Source: Aldehydirespirator sp963662645 (GTDB taxonomy: Bacteria > Actinomycetota > Acidimicrobiia > Acidimicrobiales > Aldehydirespiratoraceae). From it: a stretch of 64,000 nucleotides of DNA. The stretch is from NCBI GenBank assembly GCA_963662645.2, contig OY759762.1, positions 1,054,001 to 1,118,000 of the forward strand, in the 5' to 3' direction. This document shows positions 1 through 8,241 of this stretch, piece after piece; positions within the stretch are counted from its first letter, which is position 1, and each line of letters starts with the position of its first letter. The translations under genes were made by a program, and so were the position numbers. A model generated the notes under the pieces. It was not told the origin of the DNA. It ran no database searches and saw only the letters and a program-made list of their open reading frames with translations.

Positions 1-705
1 CTCCGTTCCGTAGAACCAGCGGTGGATCTGCTGGGAGCGCTCGCAGCCGAGCAGGGCGGCGCCGGCGAAGGACGGCCGCTCGTCCAGGTGGGACACGGCC
101 ACGCCCTCGATGTCGATCCCCCCTCCCCGGCAGGGAACGATCAGCCCCTCCGGCACCGGCTCGGTCACCAGCGCCCGGCTGTCGACGATCCGCTCGTCCA
201 CCGCGACGGGGGGCAAGTCCTCGGCGGAGTCCAGGACCCTGGCCACCTGGTCGGAGAGCTTCGACGGCTCGGGCGGCACGACATCCACAACTGTGACCCG
301 GATCGGCTCGGCGTTGAGGAGGAAGCTGACATGGCGGTACCGGCCCTCCACCACGACGCAGCCCCGGTCCGGTCGTGTGGCCGCCACACCGGCCATGTGG
401 GAGGCGACACCGGGGTCGGCGGTCTCGTCCCGCACGTACGCGCACTCGTCGGCGGCGGCCAGAACCCGGGCGGCCGTCGCAGGCGAGAAAAGGTCGTCGC
501 TGCCGTCCCGGGCCAGTTCCACCAGCGCGCAGCGCTCGGGGTCGCCGTCCAGCCGGGCCACCACGAACCTGGTCCGGAAGTAGGCCTCCCGCCCGGTGAA
601 CCGGGCCACCAGATCCTCCGGGGCCAGGCTCGGAACCGCGGCCACCGACACCTGCCGGTACCGCGACGGCATGATGTTGGGTGAGGCGGGATCCAGGTCG
701 AACAC
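1..705 (-). CDS. Conserved-looking protein of unknown function (3' end outside window)
   Basis: About 235 residues are visible, running leftward off the window edge. I do not recognise the family. It is soluble-looking, with no membrane segment or signal peptide. The N-terminal region contains FTGREAYFRTRFVVARL and then alternates short hydrophobic strands with acidic stretches, suggesting an alpha/beta fold. The GTG at 705 follows the stop of the upstream comA-like gene by three bases. An in-frame ATG at 672 is an alternative; neither has a good ribosome binding site. It is co-oriented with the comA-like and allH-like genes and is probably their last operon partner. The frame is clean over its whole visible length and base usage matches its neighbours. 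Function cannot be assigned. Confidence 0.7.
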   Translation of the reverse strand, partial: MFDLDPASPNIMPSRYRQVSVAAVPSLAPEDLVARFTGREAYFRTRFVVARLDGDPERCALVELARDGSDDLFSPATAARVLAAADECAYVRDETADPGVASHMAGVAATRPDRGCVVVEGRYRHVSFLLNAEPIRVTVVDVVPPEPSKLSDQVARVLDSAEDLPPVAVDERIVDSRALVTEPVPEGLIVPCRGGGIDIEGVAVSHLDERPSFAGAALLGCERSQQIHRWFYGTE

Positions 706-708
706 AGC

Positions 709-1560
709 CTAAGCGTGCGGGCTCGCGCCCAGGGTCGGCTGGGATTCGTCGGCCGTTTGCGGGGATGGGCCTTCGCCCCGCCCGAGCGCGGGAAGCAGCA
801 TCCGCAGCGTGTCGGATCGCAGCCCGCGCCTGAGGGCCTCCACTGCCAGTACGTCGTCGCCCGCGACGTTGGCCAGGTTGACGTTCGTCCCCAAGTGGTT
901 CACCAGCCACGCCTGCTGCTCCCGGCGCGGTGCCTCGTACACAACCGGGGCCGCCGGCGCGAGGCTCTCGAGGGCGTCCACGAGATCGGCCCTCACCAGC
1001 CCGTCGGCGGTGTAGAGGCCGACGGTCCCGCTCTCCCGGCCCTCGGCAACCAGCCAGCACGCCCCGTTGTCGATGTCGCGGCGCGCCTCGTCGAGCCACT
1101 GCTCCGGCCGGGCCGGCTCGCCGGGATCCTTGCTCCCCACTTCGGCGAACACCTCGAACCCGTGGCCGCGGGCCGCGGCGATCAGTGCCCGCTTGGTGCT
1201 CGGGGGCATCGCGGTCGAGCCCCGCGAGACCTCCACGCAGCCGAATCCCAGGCTCCGGGCCCAGCCGAAGAACTCCTCGCTCCGGCCCTGCCACCATGCA
1301 GCCTCCAGCAGCGTGCCCCCCGGACAGGCCTTGATGTCGTGGGCCTGGAGCAACTCGATCTTGGATGCGATCGAAGTGTCTACATAGGCGGTGCCGAAAC
1401 CGAACTTCCAGACGTCCACGAAGGCACCGTCGGCCTGCACCAGCGCTTCGATTCGTGCCGGCGGCGTGCCGGTGTCTATGACGTGGGTGATGCCGCGACG
1501 GCGCGGCTTGATCGTCCTGGCGGCCGTCTGAAGGAACCGGGGAGGCTCAGAGATGGGCAT
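709..1560 (-). CDS. comA: Phosphosulfolactate synthase-like protein (ComA family)
   Basis: 283 residues resembling ComA, the TIM-barrel enzyme that adds sulfite to phosphoenolpyruvate to give (2R)-phospho-3-sulfolactate. ComA is known from coenzyme M synthesis in methanogens and some bacteria. Visible family features are VWKFGFGTAYVD (about residues 50-61), CPGGTLLEAAW (79-89), the strand CVEVSRGS (108-115) and EVGSKDPG further on. The length is slightly above the usual 250-280. No ComB or ComC homologue lies nearby, so coenzyme M synthesis is not supported. The context is carbamoyl-phosphate metabolism, so the substrate may differ. Its start overlaps the end of the allH-like gene by 14 bases, which indicates one operon. 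The family call is fairly safe; the reaction is inferred. Confidence 0.75.
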   Translation of the reverse strand: MPISEPPRFLQTAARTIKPRRRGITHVIDTGTPPARIEALVQADGAFVDVWKFGFGTAYVDTSIASKIELLQAHDIKACPGGTLLEAAWWQGRSEEFFGWARSLGFGCVEVSRGSTAMPPSTKRALIAAARGHGFEVFAEVGSKDPGEPARPEQWLDEARRDIDNGACWLVAEGRESGTVGLYTADGLVRADLVDALESLAPAAPVVYEAPRREQQAWLVNHLGTNVNLANVAGDDVLAVEALRRGLRSDTLRMLLPALGRGEGPSPQTADESQPTLGASPHA

Positions 1561-2434
1561 CTGGGCGATCTCCTGACCGGCGTTGCGGGTCGGCGGGCCG
1601 GGGGTCCATTCTACGGGCGAGTTCGGTCGCAGCTAGAGCGATGCCGGCCGCGAGGGCCCGGCCTGACGTGGCACCCACCCCGGCCAGTGTCGCCGCAGCC
1701 CGGCGCATCCCGGCCCGATCCCCGGACGCCGCCGCGTCCAGCAGGGAGTGCGCGGGCCGGATGCTCTGGCCGGCTGCGGCCCACCGCAGGAAGGCGCGGC
1801 TCAACCGGGTAGTGCGAGCACGCATGGCCAGGTCGCTCAGGACTTCCCGCCGGCCCGGGTCGATGGCCGCCACGAGCAGGATCCCCGCCAGCACGTCGTC
1901 GCCGCTGGGTGTGAGCCCCGTCCCTCGGCCTTGGAGTAGCTGAAACACCGAGGCCAAGTCGCCGCGGCGAACGTCGCGAGCCGCCATCTTCCAGACGCTT
2001 GCCAGTTCGGGGGCGCCATTGACCGCCAGGTCTCCCCAAGCGGCAGGCTCCACGCTGAGACGCTCGGGCAGGCGCGGCGTCCAGCGCGGACACCGGCCGA
2101 AGCGCACGTGTAGCTGGCCCGCACTCAGGACCATGTCTGAGACGCTCACCGGATCGTGCAGGGTCGGCGCAGCAGCCAACTCCTCGACTATCAGGTGCAG
2201 AGGCCCCGGCCAGCATCGGGGACCCGCCACCGCGAACAAGTCCCCGGAGGGGCCCGAGACATAGAACCCGCCGCGGAAGATGCCCTCGACCCGGCCGGCG
2301 AAGTCCTTCGATGTCGCCTCCAGCACGGCCTGGCCCACCGAGACCGCGGAGACCGGAGCCGCCGCTGCGGTACCGTTCGGCCGTGCCGACGCACCAGCCA
2401 GCTTCGCAGGATTCCGCGTCGCGGGGACGGTCAT
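1547..2434 (-). CDS. DUF2877 / AllH-like protein (possible carbamoyltransferase subunit)
   Basis: 295 residues. The diagnostic segment GRGTGLTPSGDDVLAGILL sits past the middle, as in DUF2877 proteins such as AllH (YlbF). AllH is one of three subunits (AllF/FdrA, AllG, AllH) reported to form oxamate carbamoyltransferase in allantoin breakdown. An FdrA protein and carbamate kinase are encoded 2-3 kb away, which supports that role, but no AllG (DUF1116) is present here. The N-terminal 30 or so residues are rich in Ala/Pro and unlike a folded domain, so the true start may be an internal GTG. That would leave room for a promoter shared with the divergent AIR-synthase-like gene, whose start is only 11 bases away. 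It overlaps the comA-like gene downstream. Confidence 0.72.
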   Translation of the reverse strand: MTVPATRNPAKLAGASARPNGTAAAAPVSAVSVGQAVLEATSKDFAGRVEGIFRGGFYVSGPSGDLFAVAGPRCWPGPLHLIVEELAAAPTLHDPVSVSDMVLSAGQLHVRFGRCPRWTPRLPERLSVEPAAWGDLAVNGAPELASVWKMAARDVRRGDLASVFQLLQGRGTGLTPSGDDVLAGILLVAAIDPGRREVLSDLAMRARTTRLSRAFLRWAAAGQSIRPAHSLLDAAASGDRAGMRRAAATLAGVGATSGRALAAGIALAATELARRMDPRPADPQRRSGDRPDAHL

Positions 2435-2445
2435 CGCAGCACCCG

Positions 2446-3387
2446 ATGTCGCTGGACCAGTTGGCCGCCGTTGTGAGGGACCATGCAGGCCTGCGGGCCA
2501 AGAGAGCCATCGGGGCCGTGCGCCGGATCATCGAAGCCTTCGATCCGGTAGCCGGGCCCGGCGACGACGGCGCCGTCGTGGAGGTGCCCGTTGGAAGCTC
2601 TGTCGTCGTTTGCGGCGAGGCCATGCATCCAGCCTTCGTGGCCTCCGATCCCCGGGCCGCGGGCATGGCGGCCGTGCTCGCCAACGTCAACGACCTGGCC
2701 GCCATGGGGGCCATCCCCAGAGGCATCGTGAACACGGTGGTGGCCCCGGCCCCGGTCGCGGCGGAGGCGCTGGGCGGCATGGCCGAAGCGGCCGACCTCT
2801 ACGACGTGCCGGTTGTGGGCGGGCACATCACCGAGCATGACGGCGAACCGGCGCTGTCGGCCTTCGCCGTGGGGGAAGCCGAAAGGGTCTTGTCGGCGAC
2901 CCGGGCCCGTCCGGGCCAGCACCTTGTGTTCGCCTGCTGCCTCGACGGCCGAATGCGCACCGACTTCCCCTTCTTCACCAGCATTGGCTCCCGCGGAGCC
3001 CGTGTGGCCACCGACGTGCGCCTGCTGGCTCACGCGGCACAACAGGAACTCGCGTCGGCGGCCAAGGACGTCAGCATGGCCGGCTCGATCGGCTCGCTGG
3101 CCATGCTTCTCGAGCCCGAACGGCTCGGGGCCGAGATCGACCTCGATGAGCTGCCGGTACCGGCCGGAGTGAGCCTGGACCGCTGGATCGTCTGCTTCCC
3201 GACCTATGCGTTCTGGCTCGCCACCGACCGGCCCGGACAGTGCGTGGACCTGTTCCGCTCGGCAGGGCTCGCCGCCGCGGTGACCGGAACCGTCACCGGC
3301 AGCGGCGTGCTCACGGTGCGACATCGGGACGCGAGCCGCCAGGTGTTCGACCTCAAGAGCGAGCCCATCACCGGACTGTGGCCCTGA
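2446..3387 (+). CDS. AIR synthase-related (PurM/ThiL-fold) protein, Sll0787-like
   Basis: 313 residues from the ATG at 2446, which begins MSLDQLAAVVRDH. PurM-superfamily hallmarks are visible: an N-terminal GPGDDGAVVEV acidic metal/ATP loop, then LANVNDLAAMGAIPRGIVNT, GGHITEHD and the late SMAGSIGSLAMLLE. Members of this superfamily bind ATP and usually transfer phosphate or activate a carboxyl or amide group. Of named groups it most resembles the Sll0787-type proteins of the Nit1 nitrilase cluster, but no nitrilase or radical SAM gene is in view. It lies divergent to allH/comA and 1 kb before carbamate kinase. The frame is open further upstream, but that part is low-complexity and runs into allH, so the ATG at 2446 is preferred. 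Substrate unknown. Confidence 0.72.
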   Translation: MSLDQLAAVVRDHAGLRAKRAIGAVRRIIEAFDPVAGPGDDGAVVEVPVGSSVVVCGEAMHPAFVASDPRAAGMAAVLANVNDLAAMGAIPRGIVNTVVAPAPVAAEALGGMAEAADLYDVPVVGGHITEHDGEPALSAFAVGEAERVLSATRARPGQHLVFACCLDGRMRTDFPFFTSIGSRGARVATDVRLLAHAAQQELASAAKDVSMAGSIGSLAMLLEPERLGAEIDLDELPVPAGVSLDRWIVCFPTYAFWLATDRPGQCVDLFRSAGLAAAVTGTVTGSGVLTVRHRDASRQVFDLKSEPITGLWP

Positions 3388-3441
3388 GCACGTACACACA
3401 GGCTTGGTGAAGCTGCGGATGTGCGAACTCGTGCCGCAGGG

Positions 3442-3489
3442 GAATTGGCCGCGCTCAGCGCCCATTTGGGCACTCACCGCTGCCAATTC
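3442..3489. repeat. Dispersed hairpin repeat, family 1
   Basis: Imperfect inverted repeat with outer arms GAATTGGCCGC and GCTGCCAATTC and an inner stem GCCCA/TGGGC. It lies between the convergent AIR-synthase-like gene and the hypothetical gene, and it encodes that gene's last five codons plus stop. Related copies are at 18022-18210, 24559-24606, 36552-36599, 36625-36671 and 40764-40810. Confidence 0.75.
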
Positions 3490-4202
3490 TCGATTTGGCT
3501 ACGCATGGTCTGCCGGTTGCCCTCGAACAGCTCCGGATCGGATGTCTCCAGATCCTCGAAGGCGCCCCCGTCGATGGCGGGCTTGCCAACCGGCTCGGCG
3601 TCCATGGCGGTGACCGTCACGACGTAGACGGGGGTCATGGTCGACGGGTCGGGCTCGACCATGCTCACCACCGACAACCCGGTCGCCAGGTGCAGTTCAA
3701 TGCACTGGTAGGGGTCGGCGAGGCCCGCGCCGAGTTCGCCCTGCTCATGGACGACCGCCCATGCCCGACCCGCCCGGCGTGCCGCGGCGACACTCTCACG
3801 GCGCCGACGCTCGGCTCGTTCGGCCAGCAGCTCACGGCGCCGAATGGCGAACCCGCAGCCGGCAGTCGCCTCCGTGAGGCCGTAGGCGACCGATTCGCCG
3901 GTCGCCCTCACCGCCTCGTCCAGGACGGCGGACCGGTGCTCCCACCGTTCGGCCAGGTCCCCGAGATCGGAGACCGCGGCCAGCGCGTCGGCCACGCCGC
4001 GGACCAGCGTCACCGCCGACTGGTAGGCGTCGGGGTTCGTCGTGGCGGTCGGATAGAGGCGGCGCTCACTCTCGTTCCAATGGGCAGCCAGAACTGCGGT
4101 GGGATCTGCGCTCCGATGGGCGCGCTGCGTCTCAGCGGGGTCTGCGCTCCGACGGCCGCCCAACGTCGCAGCGGGGTCTGCGTCGCTCGGATCGTTGGGC
4201 AT
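3474..4202 (-). CDS. Hypothetical protein
   Basis: 242 residues from the ATG at 4202. An open frame continues to 4274, but its translation is basic low-complexity sequence. I do not recognise the family. The first 45 residues contain a short repeated pattern (RRSADPAET, HRSADPTAV) that looks disordered. A mostly helical body follows, with several Glu/Arg-rich helices (LLAERAERRRRESVAAARRAG). There is no signal peptide or membrane span. The C-terminus (ENWQR) is formed by the hairpin repeat at 3442-3489, so the reading frame end may have been changed by that element. It is transcribed against the surrounding carbamoyl-phosphate genes and stands alone. Confidence 0.6.
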   Translation of the reverse strand: MPNDPSDADPAATLGGRRSADPAETQRAHRSADPTAVLAAHWNESERRLYPTATTNPDAYQSAVTLVRGVADALAAVSDLGDLAERWEHRSAVLDEAVRATGESVAYGLTEATAGCGFAIRRRELLAERAERRRRESVAAARRAGRAWAVVHEQGELGAGLADPYQCIELHLATGLSVVSMVEPDPSTMTPVYVVTVTAMDAEPVGKPAIDGGAFEDLETSDPELFEGNRQTMRSQIENWQR

Positions 4203-4366
4203 GTCATCGGCTCCTTGTCGCCTGCGGCGGCCCGCCGGTGGGGCCGAGGCTTGGCACGGCCCTTCGCCTCTCATCTACTATAAGAAAGTCGGTTCTGCTA
4301 TCGGCAGACTCGAGGGCTCCGGGTCAGCGCCGACGGGCCCGGCGGGGTCTGCGAGAGGGGTGAGCC

Positions 4367-5377
4367 TTGGCCGAGACCGCAATTCTCGCTCTCGGAGGCA
4401 ATGCGCTCATTCGCGAAGATCAGCGCGGCACGCTGGAGGAGCAGTACACCAACGCTTTGGCCATGGCCCACTCGGTTCGCTCGCTGATCCGCAAGGGATG
4501 GAACGTGGTGATCGTGCACGGCAACGGTCCCCAGGTCGGCAACCTGGCCATCCAGCACGAGGGCTCGACCGACCTCGTGCCCGCCCTGCCCCTCTTCACC
4601 CTGGGCGCCATGACCCAGGGACAGTTGGGAAGCCTCATCTGCCTCGCTCTCAACGAGGTCTGCAAGCGCGAGATCGCGGGAGCGGTGTCGGTCGTCACTC
4701 ATGTCGAGGTCGACCCATGCGACCCCGCCCTGTCCCACCCCACCAAACCCATCGGTCCGTTCTTCGACCGGGCCGAGGCGGCCGCCCTGGAGTCTGGGAG
4801 GGGGTGGGCCATGGCCGAGGACTCCGGGCGGGGCTACCGGCGAGTGGTCCCGTCGCCGAGGCCGATGGCGCCCATCGAGGCCGCGGCCATATCGGCCCTG
4901 GTAAATCTCGGCTACATCGTCGTGGCCGGCGGAGGCGGCGGGATTCCGGTGGCCCGCTCGGCCGACGGCGCGTACCGGGGCGTCGATGCCGTCATCGACA
5001 AGGACTTCGCCGCGGAGCGGATCGCGGACTCCGTGGGCGCTCAGGCGCTGGTTATGGTGACCGGCGTGGCCGCGGTGCGTCTCAACTTCGGCACCCCCCA
5101 GGAGCAGCCGGTCGCCGAGATGACGGCGTCCGTCGCCCGGCACCATCTGGCCGACGGCCAGTTCCCCCCCGGGAGCATGGGACCGAAGGTCGAGGCCGCC
5201 ATCGAGTTCGTGGAGGCAGGAGTCGAGGCAGCAAGCGAGTTCGTGGAGGCACCGGGGCGGATCTCAGCCATTACCACGCCCGAGCTCGTGTACGCGACCC
5301 TCGACGAGCCCGCCGGAGTGATCGAGGGTCCCCGGGGCACACGGATCGTGCCGGACCCTGTGCCCGCGCTGGCATGA
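4367..5377 (+). CDS. arcC: Carbamate kinase
   Basis: 336 residues of the amino-acid kinase fold. Carbamate kinase makes ATP from carbamoyl phosphate and ADP, releasing carbamate. Visible motifs are ILALGGNAL at the N-terminus, VIVHGNGPQVGNLA near residue 50, the region around TKPIGPFFD, and VAGGGGGIPVA around residue 190. TTG at 4367 is the start, preceded by GAGAGGGG with good spacing; no in-frame ATG or GTG is near. Carbamate kinase commonly closes ureide and arginine breakdown pathways, which fits FdrA immediately downstream and the AllH-like gene nearby. Its stop TGA overlaps an ATG that opens a chain of two mini-ORFs leading to fdrA. Confidence 0.93.
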   Translation: MAETAILALGGNALIREDQRGTLEEQYTNALAMAHSVRSLIRKGWNVVIVHGNGPQVGNLAIQHEGSTDLVPALPLFTLGAMTQGQLGSLICLALNEVCKREIAGAVSVVTHVEVDPCDPALSHPTKPIGPFFDRAEAAALESGRGWAMAEDSGRGYRRVVPSPRPMAPIEAAAISALVNLGYIVVAGGGGGIPVARSADGAYRGVDAVIDKDFAAERIADSVGAQALVMVTGVAAVRLNFGTPQEQPVAEMTASVARHHLADGQFPPGSMGPKVEAAIEFVEAGVEAASEFVEAPGRISAITTPELVYATLDEPAGVIEGPRGTRIVPDPVPALA

Positions 5378-5426
5378 TCAGGACCGGGCCCGCGCCGGCA
5401 CGATGAGCCTGCCTGCGTCGACATGA
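5374..5426 (+). other. Two coupled mini-ORFs bridging arcC and fdrA
   Basis: The 46 bases between arcC and fdrA hold a chain of three ATGA overlaps. arcC stop/ATG at 5374 opens MIRTGPAPAR (5374-5406). Its stop overlaps the ATG at 5403, opening MSLPAST (5403-5426), whose stop overlaps the fdrA ATG at 5423. The first mini-ORF begins ATGATCAGGACC, almost the same as the fdrA start ATGATCAGCACC, so part of the junction looks duplicated. Confidence 0.4.
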
Positions 5427-7009
5427 TCAGCACCGAGGTCATAGCGGACTGCTACGTCGACAGCGTTCGACTGCTGGAGGCCACCCGGGCGATGCGCGAG
5501 GCACCCGGGGTGGACTGGGCTTGGGCACTGATGGCCACTCCGGCCAATCTGGCGGACTTGGCCGCCGAGGGCCCGGCCGAGGGCCTCGACGATGTCTCGG
5601 CGAACGACCTGGTGCTGGCGGTCAGGGGGTCTGGCGAGCATCTGACCGCCGCCCTGGAGGCCGCTCGGCGAGTGCTGTTCGAAGTCGCCGAGCCCGGCAA
5701 CGGCACCGGTGCTGATCCGGCGGCGCCGGGTCCCGCCAGCCTCGACAACGCTCTGGCCGCGGCATCCGGCGCCAACGTCGCCATCGTCTCCGTCCCCGGC
5801 CCGTATGCGGCCCTGGAGGCCCACAAGGCCCTGACCCGCGGCCTCGATGTGCTGCTCTTCAGCGACAACGTGCCCCTGGCCGACGAGATCGGCCTCAAGC
5901 AGCGGGCCCGCGCTCTGGGCCGGCTGGTCATGGGTCCAGGAGCGGGCACCGCCGCGCTGGCCGGTGTGGGGCTCGGCTTCTCCAACCGGGTCGCGCCGGG
6001 ACCGGTGGGAGTCGTCGCGGCGGCCGGCACGGGCGCGCAGGAGGTCATGGCCCTGCTCGACCGTTGGGGATCGGGTGTTACGCATGTGATCGGGGTGGGA
6101 GGCCGCGACCTGTCCGAAGACGTGGGCGGGCTCATGGCCGAAGCCGCAGTGGAGGCTCTCGACCATCACAGCCCCACGGAACTGATCCTGCTGGTTTCCA
6201 AGCCGCCTGCTCCGTCCGTTGCCGAGCGCTTGCTGGGCAAGCCCACCGCCACGCCGGTCGTGGCCGCCCTGATCGGGCTGGAGAGGCCCGTGGCGGTGGC
6301 TCCGGGAGTGAGGGTGTGCAACACGCTCGAGCAGGGGGTGGTGGAGTCCCTGGATCGCCTCGGCCACTCCGGCGCCGACCCGGTCGGCACCATCGACGCC
6401 GAGGTCGCCCGGCTCTCCGCTGCTCTCGACCCGCGCCGGCGACGCATGGTGGGGTTGTTCAGCGGGGGCACCCTGGCCTACGAGGCCATGACTATCGCCA
6501 GCCGGCACATCGGCGCCGTGTTCTCCAACACTCCGCTCGATCCTGGGTGGGAGCTGCCCGGGCCCCCCGACGGCCACCTGTGCCTGGACCTGGGCGAGGA
6601 GGAGTTCACCGTCGGGCGCCCCCACCCGATGATCGATCCCGAGGCAAGGCTCGAGTTGCTGCGTGACCAAGTCTCGGATCCCGCGGTGGCTGCGGTGCTG
6701 CTGGATGTGGTCATCGGTGACGGTGCCCATCCGGACCCCGCCTCCATGCTCGCTCCGGCGGTGGCGGAGATAGCGGAGTCGGGCGCGGCCGTCGTGGCCT
6801 ACGTGCTGGGAACCGACCGCGATCCCCAGGACTTCGAGCAGCAGCGGTCGATCATGCGCGAGGCGGGTTGCATCGTGGCCGAGACCAATGCCCGGGCCGC
6901 GCTGGCCGCGGCCGCGCTCGTGAACCGCGATCCCGCGCTGGTCCACCACGAACTGCGGACAAGCCTCGAGGCCGGGCGGATCGGTCGTGACTCGCAAGAA
7001 CCCTCGTAG
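5423..7009 (+). CDS. fdrA: FdrA family protein (succinyl-CoA synthetase-like; AllF subunit homologue)
   Basis: 528 residues, the usual FdrA length. The middle carries the CoA-synthetase-like signature VIGVGGRDLSEDVGG (around residues 218-232), and the C-terminal half carries FTVGRPHPMIDPEARLELL and LLDVVIGDGAHPDP. In E. coli, FdrA (AllF) works with AllG and AllH in carbamoyl transfer from oxalurate, giving oxamate and carbamoyl phosphate, which carbamate kinase then uses. Both an AllH-like gene and carbamate kinase are here, but AllG is not. The ATG at 5423 overlaps a mini-ORF stop. The gene ends 66 bases before the glycosyltransferase, in a gap filled by a dispersed repeat. Confidence 0.85.
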   Translation: MISTEVIADCYVDSVRLLEATRAMREAPGVDWAWALMATPANLADLAAEGPAEGLDDVSANDLVLAVRGSGEHLTAALEAARRVLFEVAEPGNGTGADPAAPGPASLDNALAAASGANVAIVSVPGPYAALEAHKALTRGLDVLLFSDNVPLADEIGLKQRARALGRLVMGPGAGTAALAGVGLGFSNRVAPGPVGVVAAAGTGAQEVMALLDRWGSGVTHVIGVGGRDLSEDVGGLMAEAAVEALDHHSPTELILLVSKPPAPSVAERLLGKPTATPVVAALIGLERPVAVAPGVRVCNTLEQGVVESLDRLGHSGADPVGTIDAEVARLSAALDPRRRRMVGLFSGGTLAYEAMTIASRHIGAVFSNTPLDPGWELPGPPDGHLCLDLGEEEFTVGRPHPMIDPEARLELLRDQVSDPAVAAVLLDVVIGDGAHPDPASMLAPAVAEIAESGAAVVAYVLGTDRDPQDFEQQRSIMREAGCIVAETNARAALAAAALVNRDPALVHHELRTSLEAGRIGRDSQEPS

Positions 7010-7015
7010 GGCGCC

Positions 7016-7064
7016 GAGCGAGGCCGTGGACCGAGCGGCCCGTGAGCGCAGCGAACGAGAGCGG
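7016..7064. repeat. Dispersed intergenic repeat, family 2
   Basis: Contains GAGGCCGTGG, CGAGCGGCCCGTGAGCG and AGAGCGGG. Near-identical sequence is at 22150-22196, and a copy with an internal insertion is at 62281-62342. On the plus strand it opens a GTG frame (7026-7079) whose stop overlaps the GTG start of the glycosyltransferase. Confidence 0.75.
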
Positions 7065-7075
7065 GATCCCGCGGC

Positions 7076-8230
7076 GTGACACTTACGGCCCGGATCGCCG
7101 TCGCCACCTACTCGGTGAGACCCCGGGGCGGCGCCGTGCACAGCGTGGAGCTGGCCGAGGCCCTGGCCGCGGAGGGCGTCGACGTGACCCTCGTCGCCCT
7201 GGGCGATCCGGCCGAGGGGTTCTTCCGGCCCGCCACTGTGCCCGTGCGCATCGTGGAGGCCCCGCCCCGGGCGGGAACCCTGACGGAACGGGTCTTCTCG
7301 CACATCGAGGCGCTGACGTCGGGGCTGACCGAACTCGCCGACCGCTTCGACATCGTACACACGCAGGACTGCATCTCGGCCCGAGCCGCGGCCCGGGTTC
7401 GCGACAGCGGAGCCGGGTTCCGACTGTTCCGCACGGTCCACCACATAGACGACTTCACCACTCCGGCACTGGTGGAGTGCCAGGACGCGGCGATCACCGA
7501 GCCGGACCGGGTGCTGGTGGTGAGCGAGCCGTGGAGGAGGCGCCTGCTCGACGACTACGGCGTGAGCGCGGCCGTGGTCACCAACGGGGTCAGGGTCGAG
7601 CGGTTCGCCGGCGCGGCGCGGTCGCCGGAGTGGCGCGACGCTCTGCGGTCCAGGATCAGCGCCGGCGGGCGCCACGTGTACCTGACGGTGGGAGGCATCG
7701 AGCCCCGCAAGGGCTCGCGCTACCTGGTCGAGGCGCTGGGAATGCTCAAGGCGGGGCCGGGCCAGCCGCCGATGCTGGCGGTGGTGGGCGGCCACTCCTT
7801 CCAGGACTACCGGGCCTACCGGGACGAGGTGCTCGGGTCGCTGGGCCCGCACGGCCTGCGCCTCGGAGACGACGTGGTTCTGGTCGGCACGGTGCCCGAC
7901 GCGGAGCTGCCCGGCTGGTTCGGCACCGCCGACAGCTTCGTGTTCCCGTCGATCAGCGAGGGTTGGGGCCTCGTCATCCTCGAGGCTCTGGCCGCGGGAC
8001 TGCCAGTGGTCGCCTCCGACATCGAGGTCTTCCAGGAGTTCCTGACCCACGACACCGACGCGGTGTTGACGGAGGCGGCCAACCCCTCGTCTCTGGCGGC
8101 CGGCATGGCCCGGGTGCGAGACGACCCCGAGCTGGTGCGCCGGCTGCGGGCGGGCGGGGCCGCCACCGCCGACCGCTACTCATGGGCGAGCACGGCCCGG
8201 CGCCACATCGAGCTATACGCCGAAGCCTGA
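7076..8230 (+). CDS. Family 4 glycosyltransferase (MSMEG_0565-like)
   Basis: 384 residues with the two-Rossmann GT-B architecture. The N-terminal domain begins IAVATYSVRPRGGAVHSVELAEAL with a glycine-rich acceptor loop. The C-terminal domain has VGGIEPRKGSRYLVEAL and the donor-binding segment SEGWGLVILEALAAGLPVV, including the E-x7-E pattern of GT4 enzymes. It would transfer a sugar from a nucleotide donor; acceptor unknown. The overall pattern, including FRTVHHIDDF, resembles the MSMEG_0565 group that travels with nitrilase (Nit1) clusters, which agrees with the Sll0787-like gene upstream. GTG at 7076 is taken as the start. It converges with cbtA 11 bases downstream. Confidence 0.85.
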   Translation: MTLTARIAVATYSVRPRGGAVHSVELAEALAAEGVDVTLVALGDPAEGFFRPATVPVRIVEAPPRAGTLTERVFSHIEALTSGLTELADRFDIVHTQDCISARAAARVRDSGAGFRLFRTVHHIDDFTTPALVECQDAAITEPDRVLVVSEPWRRRLLDDYGVSAAVVTNGVRVERFAGAARSPEWRDALRSRISAGGRHVYLTVGGIEPRKGSRYLVEALGMLKAGPGQPPMLAVVGGHSFQDYRAYRDEVLGSLGPHGLRLGDDVVLVGTVPDAELPGWFGTADSFVFPSISEGWGLVILEALAAGLPVVASDIEVFQEFLTHDTDAVLTEAANPSSLAAGMARVRDDPELVRRLRAGGAATADRYSWASTARRHIELYAEA

Positions 8231-8241
8231 CGCTGGGAGAA

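Noticed and set aside
709..1560. Evidence for coenzyme M synthesis
   Set aside because: Only a ComA homologue is present; no ComB, ComC, ComD or ComE partner is visible, so the pathway is not claimed.
2311..2445. Upstream extension of the AIR-synthase-like gene
   Set aside because: The extra residues are Pro/Arg low-complexity and overlap the divergent allH gene; homology begins after the ATG at 2446.
7026..7079. Mini-ORF VDRAARERSERERDPAA coupled to the glycosyltransferase
   Set aside because: It lies wholly in a dispersed repeat and has no duplicated start; such frames are expected by chance at this GC.
5378..8050. An 890-codon open frame on the minus strand opposite fdrA and the glycosyltransferase
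   Set aside because: Translation is low-complexity His/Arg/Gly-rich with no domains, while the plus strand encodes clear families. It is a high-GC antisense shadow.
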